From: CAKVLS01 sp045534265
GTDB lineage: Bacteria > Bacillota > Clostridia > Christensenellales > UBA1242
Reading direction: 5' to 3'
DNA: 64,000 nucleotides
Assembly (NCBI GenBank): GCA_045534265.1
Contig: JAZSJH010000007.1
Location: 62,001 to 126,000, forward strand
Every line of letters begins with the position of its first letter. Position 1 is the first letter of the stretch. Of this stretch, positions 60,544 to 64,000 are shown in pieces. The notes under the pieces were generated by a model. The model was not told the origin of the DNA, made no database searches, and was given only the letters and a program-made list of their open reading frames with translations. The position numbers and the translations under genes are program-made.

Positions 60544-61272
60544 TTAATCAAAAGTTACTTTCATTTTTGCATTTTTTAGTTTGCGATAGTACGCTAGCAT
60601 CTCTATTGCTTTTTCGTTTAGAGTGTTTTTATGCTCTTTCCAATAATCACTCTGGGCGGTGTAATCTGCTTTGTGGCAATATATCAAAAGTTCAAAATTT
60701 TCTTCGCCAATTTTGTTTATTAAGTCAAAGGTATGTTTTGTCGACATACGGTTTCCGGCAGATTGCATATTGTAAAGTTTAATATATCTAAAAAACTCAT
60801 GATGTCTAACAAGCGTTGTTATTTGTTTTATCTCGGCTCTTGAGAACTCAAATCTTTTTAATATTTTCTTTGCCATTTTTGCAGACCAAATTTCGTGGCC
60901 TGTAAACTTATGTCTTTTGAACCTTTTCAAATTTTTCTTTAGAGCAAGGGGCTTGCCTATGTCGTGAAGAAGCATAGTCCAAAGAAGCAAGTCTTTATTT
61001 TCTTTAATTTCTTTATTGTCTGCTATACCGCCTACAGCCTTTAGTATATGTATATCTACAGTATATGCATGATGGACGTTTTGTTGGTTTAGTCCAACCC
61101 CTGGCAAAAACTCTGGCAAGACATCTTTTAATACTTCGGCATTGCGCAGATCTTCAAAGATTTCTTCGCGCCTTTTGCTTGCAAGTATTTTTGTAAATTC
61201 TTGTCGCAGGTCGGTGCGGGGCACACGATATTTTTTTAATATTTTTTCATATTTTTCTGTAAAATACTTCAT
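60544..61272 (-). CDS. HD-domain hydrolase, tRNA nucleotidyltransferase-like
   Basis: An HD phosphohydrolase of about 242 residues. The HD pair is in TMLLHDIGKPLAL, with NVHHAYTVDIHILKA upstream and HKFTGHEIWSAKMAK and RHHEFF downstream supplying the metal ligands. The KFTGHE-SA arrangement is like the HD domain of bacterial CCA-adding enzymes, without the nucleotidyltransferase half. The second ATG (61272) is favoured: no ribosome-binding site exists, and a promoter lies exactly where the transcript would start at that codon. It leads into the MazG-like gene. Confidence 0.75.
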   Translation of the reverse strand: MKYFTEKYEKILKKYRVPRTDLRQEFTKILASKRREEIFEDLRNAEVLKDVLPEFLPGVGLNQQNVHHAYTVDIHILKAVGGIADNKEIKENKDLLLWTMLLHDIGKPLALKKNLKRFKRHKFTGHEIWSAKMAKKILKRFEFSRAEIKQITTLVRHHEFFRYIKLYNMQSAGNRMSTKHTFDLINKIGEENFELLIYCHKADYTAQSDYWKEHKNTLNEKAIEMLAYYRKLKNAKMKVTFD

Positions 61273-61278
61273 ATTCAT

Positions 61279-61307
61279 ATATTACAACATTTTTATAAAT
61301 TTAACAA
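61279..61307 (-). promoter_or_regulatory. Promoter of the HD-MazG unit, positioned for a leaderless mRNA
   Basis: On the minus strand TTGTTA (61302-61307), a 17-bp spacer and TAATAT (61279-61284), six bases before the ATG at 61272. The predicted first base is the A of that ATG. Confidence 0.5.
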
Positions 61308-61348
61308 ATAAAAAAAGCTTTTCATAAAAGATAAAAAAGGAGTTTTGT

Positions 61349-61855
61349 ATGAATATAACAGACTTGCCAGTAAAGGCAGAATTTGACTACCCCAAGATAA
61401 ACAACCTAAATGGTAACGAAAAAGACATTGCACTCTTGTCAAAAGCATATAGCAGTTGCGGGTCAGAAACTACAGCGATTTTGCAATATATTTTTCAGCA
61501 TTATGTTTTTAAGGACAAAGACGTTGCAGATGTTTTGATAAAAATTGCCATAAACGAAATGAAACACCATGAGCTTCTTGCAAAAATGATTGTCGATATC
61601 GGCGGAACGCCTTATTATACCAACGGTTTTGGCGGGGATTTTTCTACAAAGTGTGTGTATGAAGGTAAAGATATGTTGCTAGCTTTGGAGCAAAATATCA
61701 AAGACGAACAAGCGGGTGTGGAGTATTATGAAGAGATAAAAAAGCAACTGTCAAATCCAAGCCTTGTGAAAATAATCGACAGAATAATCTTAGATGAGCT
61801 TGTACATATAGACACTTTTAATAAATTAATAGAGTATCTTACCTTTTATAAATAA
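61349..61855 (+). CDS. Ferritin-like diiron protein
   Basis: A 168-residue four-helix protein. Metal ligands are in ferritin/rubrerythrin order: Glu40 (SCGSETTAI), Glu70-x2-His73 (NEMKHHEL), Glu120 (IKDEQAGVEYY) and Glu150-x2-His153 (LDELVHID). It lacks a rubredoxin tail, so it is not a complete rubrerythrin. It resembles small clostridial ferritin-like proteins thought to handle iron or peroxide. AAGGAG precedes the ATG. It is divergent from the HD-MazG unit, and the ABC-F gene 76 bp downstream has its own promoter. Confidence 0.82.
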   Translation: MNITDLPVKAEFDYPKINNLNGNEKDIALLSKAYSSCGSETTAILQYIFQHYVFKDKDVADVLIKIAINEMKHHELLAKMIVDIGGTPYYTNGFGGDFSTKCVYEGKDMLLALEQNIKDEQAGVEYYEEIKKQLSNPSLVKIIDRIILDELVHIDTFNKLIEYLTFYK

Positions 61856-61874
61856 TATATAAACAAAATATGGG

Positions 61875-61903
61875 TTGACCGAAAAGCTCAAATATGGTAT
61901 GGT
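61875..61903 (+). promoter_or_regulatory. Promoter of the ABC-F gene
   Basis: TTGACC (61875-61880), a 17-bp spacer and TATGGT (61898-61903), followed by AAAGGA before the ATG at 61932. Confidence 0.55.
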
Positions 61904-61931
61904 TTTATATGTTAAAAGGAAGATATAAAAT

Positions 61932-63500
61932 ATGTTACAAGTTATAGATGTGAGCTTAAGCTTTGGTAATAGAAAATTATTTCAAGATGTAAATTTGAAA
62001 TTTACAAACGGCAACTGCTACGGAATAATCGGTGCAAACGGTGCGGGTAAATCTACATTTTTGAAACTTTTGTCAAAAGAACTAGACACAACAAAAGGCG
62101 ATATTGTTATGGGCAAAAACGAAAGAATGTCTGTTCTTGAACAAAACCAAAACAAGTATGATGATGAAACAGTACTAAGAACTGTTCTTTTGGGACACAA
62201 AAGACTTATTGATATAGCAGACGAAAAAGATGCCTTGTATGCAAAACCAGACTTTAATGATGCAGACGGCATTAGAGCCAGCGAACTAGAACAAGAGTTT
62301 TTGGAACTAGGTGGCTGGGAAGCCGAAGGAAATGCTGAAACACTTCTTTCAGATATAGGCATTGATAGCGAGTACTTCCACCAAAAAATGGGTGATATCG
62401 ACCCAAAAATCAAGGTAAAAGTGCTGCTTGCTCAAGCGCTTTTTGACAACCCAGACATTTTGATTCTAGACGAGCCAACAAACAACTTAGATGTTAAAAC
62501 AATTTCTTGGCTAGAAAACTTCTTGCTAAACTTTGAAAACACAATCATCACAGTATCTCACAATAGACACTTTTTGAACAAAGTTTGTACACACATCTGT
62601 GACGTTGACTTTGGCAAGATTAGTATGTATTTTGGAAACTACGACTTCTGGTACGAAACAAGCCAGCTTATCCTAAGACAACAAAAAGAAGCTAACAAAA
62701 AACTAGAAGCAAGAGCAAAAGAACTTCAAGACTTTATTGCAAGATTTAGTGCAAACGCATCAAAATCTAAACAAGCAACTTCTCGTAAAAGAGAACTTGA
62801 AAAAATCACTCTAGAAGATATCAAACCATCATCTAGAAGATATCCATTTATTGACTTTAAGTTTGAAAGAAATATTGGTAACGATATTTTGGTTGTAGAA
62901 AATTTGACAAAGCCTGGCGTTTTTGAAAACGTAAGCTTTGTTGTAAATCGTGATGATAAAATTGCTTTTCTTAGCGATAATGCCAATGTAGTATCGGCGC
63001 TATTTGATGTTATTACTGGTGCAGACACAGATTATACAGGTACAGTTAAATGGGGCAAAACAATAACTTGTGGATATATGCCAAAAGATTATGACGACTT
63101 ATTTAACACAAGTCTTTCACTTACAGAGTGGTTAGGACAGTTCAGCAAAGAAAAAGACTCAACCTATCTTCGTGGCTGGCTAGGTAGAATGTTGTTTAGT
63201 GGCGAAGAAGCCCTAAAACAAGCAAAAGTTTTATCTGGTGGCGAAAAGGTTAGATGTATGCTAGCAAAAACAATGCTAACTCAAGGCAACTTTGTTATCT
63301 TAGACGAACCAACTAATCACCTAGACCTAGAATCAATCACAGCCCTAAACAAAGGCATGATTAACTTCAAAGGTCCAATGCTATTTAGTTCTGTTGACCA
63401 AGAAGTTGTCCAAACTGTAGCTAATAGAATTATCAAAATCAACGATAAGAAAGAATTTGATAAATACATCACATATGACGAATATCTAGAAAAATATTAA
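61932..63500 (+). CDS. ABC-F family ATPase, YbiT-like, with one degenerate ATP site
   Basis: A 522-residue soluble twin-ATPase that should act on ribosomes. NBD1: Walker A GANGAGKST (34-42) and Walker B ILILDEP (176-182), but the signature is replaced by GDIDPKIK (about 154-161). NBD2: LSGGEK (434-439) and Walker B VILDEP, but the P-loop is replaced by SDNANVVSA (348-356). The linker (about 240-305) is the charged helical pair typical of ABC-F. Because each composite site pairs the Walker A of one half with the signature of the other, one site is intact and the other appears lost. No antibiotic-resistance ARE motif can be claimed. Confidence 0.88.
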   Translation: MLQVIDVSLSFGNRKLFQDVNLKFTNGNCYGIIGANGAGKSTFLKLLSKELDTTKGDIVMGKNERMSVLEQNQNKYDDETVLRTVLLGHKRLIDIADEKDALYAKPDFNDADGIRASELEQEFLELGGWEAEGNAETLLSDIGIDSEYFHQKMGDIDPKIKVKVLLAQALFDNPDILILDEPTNNLDVKTISWLENFLLNFENTIITVSHNRHFLNKVCTHICDVDFGKISMYFGNYDFWYETSQLILRQQKEANKKLEARAKELQDFIARFSANASKSKQATSRKRELEKITLEDIKPSSRRYPFIDFKFERNIGNDILVVENLTKPGVFENVSFVVNRDDKIAFLSDNANVVSALFDVITGADTDYTGTVKWGKTITCGYMPKDYDDLFNTSLSLTEWLGQFSKEKDSTYLRGWLGRMLFSGEEALKQAKVLSGGEKVRCMLAKTMLTQGNFVILDEPTNHLDLESITALNKGMINFKGPMLFSSVDQEVVQTVANRIIKINDKKEFDKYITYDEYLEKY

Positions 63501-63507
63501 AAACAAT

Positions 63508-63532
63508 AAGAGTGGTAAAAACCACTCTTTTT
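63508..63532 (+). terminator. Hairpin terminator after the ABC-F gene
   Basis: AAGAGTGGT (63508-63516) pairs with ACCACTCTT (63521-63529), followed by T residues. Confidence 0.83.
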
Positions 63533-63609
63533 ATTTGAATAGATTATTTTATGATAAGTTTTATTTATGCTTAATTTACAAACATCTTTTTAACTTCATA
63601 TATTATTGT

Positions 63610-63789
63610 ATGAATATGTCTTCAAAAGAAATAATAACACTATCGGCTATCCTTGCAGAGCAGCTTACAAAAGGTTTAAGCCCTAGTGAGCTTGCGATAG
63701 TAAAAGTCTTTGTTAATCAACTTAACTGCGATATAAACACAATTTATGCCCTTAAAACGCTAAAAAATGGATTAAAAAATCAAAAATAA
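63610..63789 (+). CDS. Small helical protein, possibly DUF6774-like
   Basis: About 59 residues (57 if the second ATG at 63616 is used). It is a helical protein with the pattern ITLSAILAEQLTKGLSPSEL followed by AIVKVFVNQL and an amphipathic end. This recalls small DUF6774-type proteins of Bacillota, but I hold that loosely. No ribosome-binding site is seen, and a further in-frame start upstream is unlikely because its region is AT-rich without features. A hairpin follows. Confidence 0.5.
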   Translation: MNMSSKEIITLSAILAEQLTKGLSPSELAIVKVFVNQLNCDINTIYALKTLKNGLKNQK

Positions 63790-63813
63790 CTAGCAAAAGC
63801 GGATTTTTGCTAG
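63790..63813 (+). terminator. Hairpin, possible terminator
   Basis: CTAGCAAAA (63790-63798) pairs perfectly with TTTTGCTAG (63805-63813) around a six-base loop. The T run after it is missing, so termination is uncertain. Confidence 0.5.
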
Positions 63814-63893
63814 AGAAAAATGTTTTAAGCCGTTTACAACCACAAAAAATTGTGTTAATATAATTATATAATTTGTAAAAGGGGTAAATATAT

Positions 63894-64000
63894 ATGAAAA
63901 AAATAATACCTTTAGTTTTATTTGTTTTAATTGTTGGTTTTGTAGCATTCTTCTTTTTGAATAATGGCATGGCTATGACAACTCTTATTTCTCAAGACGC
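63894..64000 (+). CDS. Start of an exported or membrane-anchored protein (cut by window end)
   Basis: A frame opens after GGGG with MKKIIPLVLFVLIVGFVAF, a positive start followed by a hydrophobic helix, then NNGMAMTTLISQDA at the edge. It is a signal peptide or N-terminal anchor. Two overlapping TATAAT sequences (63859 and 63867) lie upstream. The family cannot be told from 35 residues. Confidence 0.6.
   Translation, partial: MKKIIPLVLFVLIVGFVAFFFLNNGMAMTTLISQD

Noticed and set aside
61932..63500. Antibiotic-resistance (ARE) ABC-F protein
   Set aside because: The architecture is YbiT-like with a short linker; no feature specific to target-protection proteins is seen.

Overview
The window is 64 kb of AT-rich bacterial chromosome. 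It uses standard stop codons, including TGA, has strong purine-rich ribosome-binding sites, and sigma-A type promoters (TTGACA/TATAAT). Almost every convergent or tail-to-tail gap carries a short perfect hairpin terminator. The gene families point to an anaerobic, low-GC Bacillota, most likely an uncultured host-associated clostridial lineage: DUF951, MscL, FakB/DegV, Tex, HU, acyl-ACP thioesterase, a flavin reductase-rubredoxin fusion, a ferritin-like protein, acetate kinase and an MBG-repeat surface lipoprotein. No ribosomal RNA, CRISPR array, prophage or insertion sequence is visible. The genus-level identity is not determined.

Layout. 0-8 kb: rhomboid protease; a minus-strand run of AAA-CYTH protein, small membrane protein, MscL, two Nudix hydrolases and a GNAT; then an MBL-fold hydrolase with a flavin-reductase-like protein. 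7-13 kb: exported proteins, an EEP-family phosphohydrolase, two HD proteins, nucleotidyltransferase, acyl-ACP thioesterase, a Nudix gene and a histidine-kinase remnant. 13-18 kb: flavin reductase-rubredoxin, tRNA-Arg(UCG), a lineage-specific protein, DUF951 plus signal peptidase I, RadC, Smr domain, HU. 17.9-31.6 kb: one gene for a lipoprotein of about 4,570 residues built from Ig-like and MBG-type modules, about a fifth of the window. 31.8-38.4 kb: Tex, DegV, XRE membrane regulator, Dtd, MetG and a TM2-like small protein. 38.5-47 kb: FolD with an SDR, an MFS transporter, a small-multidrug-export family protein, tRNA-Ser(GCU), an HD protein, TetR facing an RsgI-like lipoprotein, and a second SDR. 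47-56 kb: GalU-like protein with a leader ORF, enolase, serine hydrolase, GH13 glucosidase, Gfo/Idh oxidoreductase, acetate kinase, Nudix. 56-64 kb: a radical SAM-LysR fusion coupled to a CYTH protein, an orphan with a consensus promoter, a membrane protein, MazG-like and HD proteins, ferritin-like protein, ABC-F ATPase, and the start of an exported protein cut by the window edge.

How the genes work together. Much of the window is housekeeping or nucleotide housecleaning: four Nudix hydrolases, four HD-domain proteins, a MazG-like pyrophosphatase and two CYTH proteins. Central metabolism is represented by enolase, acetate kinase, GH13, GalU and FolD. The surface is represented by the giant repeat lipoprotein, the RsgI-like lipoprotein, rhomboid and signal peptidase.

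Most interesting items: (1) a single reading frame joining a complete radical SAM domain to a complete LysR regulator; (2) at least three genes without a Shine-Dalgarno sequence whose start codon lies exactly where transcription should begin, suggesting leaderless mRNAs; (3) an FMN-type split barrel ending in a domain that resembles PCP_red; (4) an ABC-F protein in which one composite ATP site appears wholly lost; (5) a lipoprotein carrying an RsgI-like domain opposite a TetR gene with a palindromic operator candidate; (6) a sensor-kinase C-terminal relic; (7) palindrome clusters between degV and the XRE regulator. All functional statements are from reading the sequence; no database search was run.
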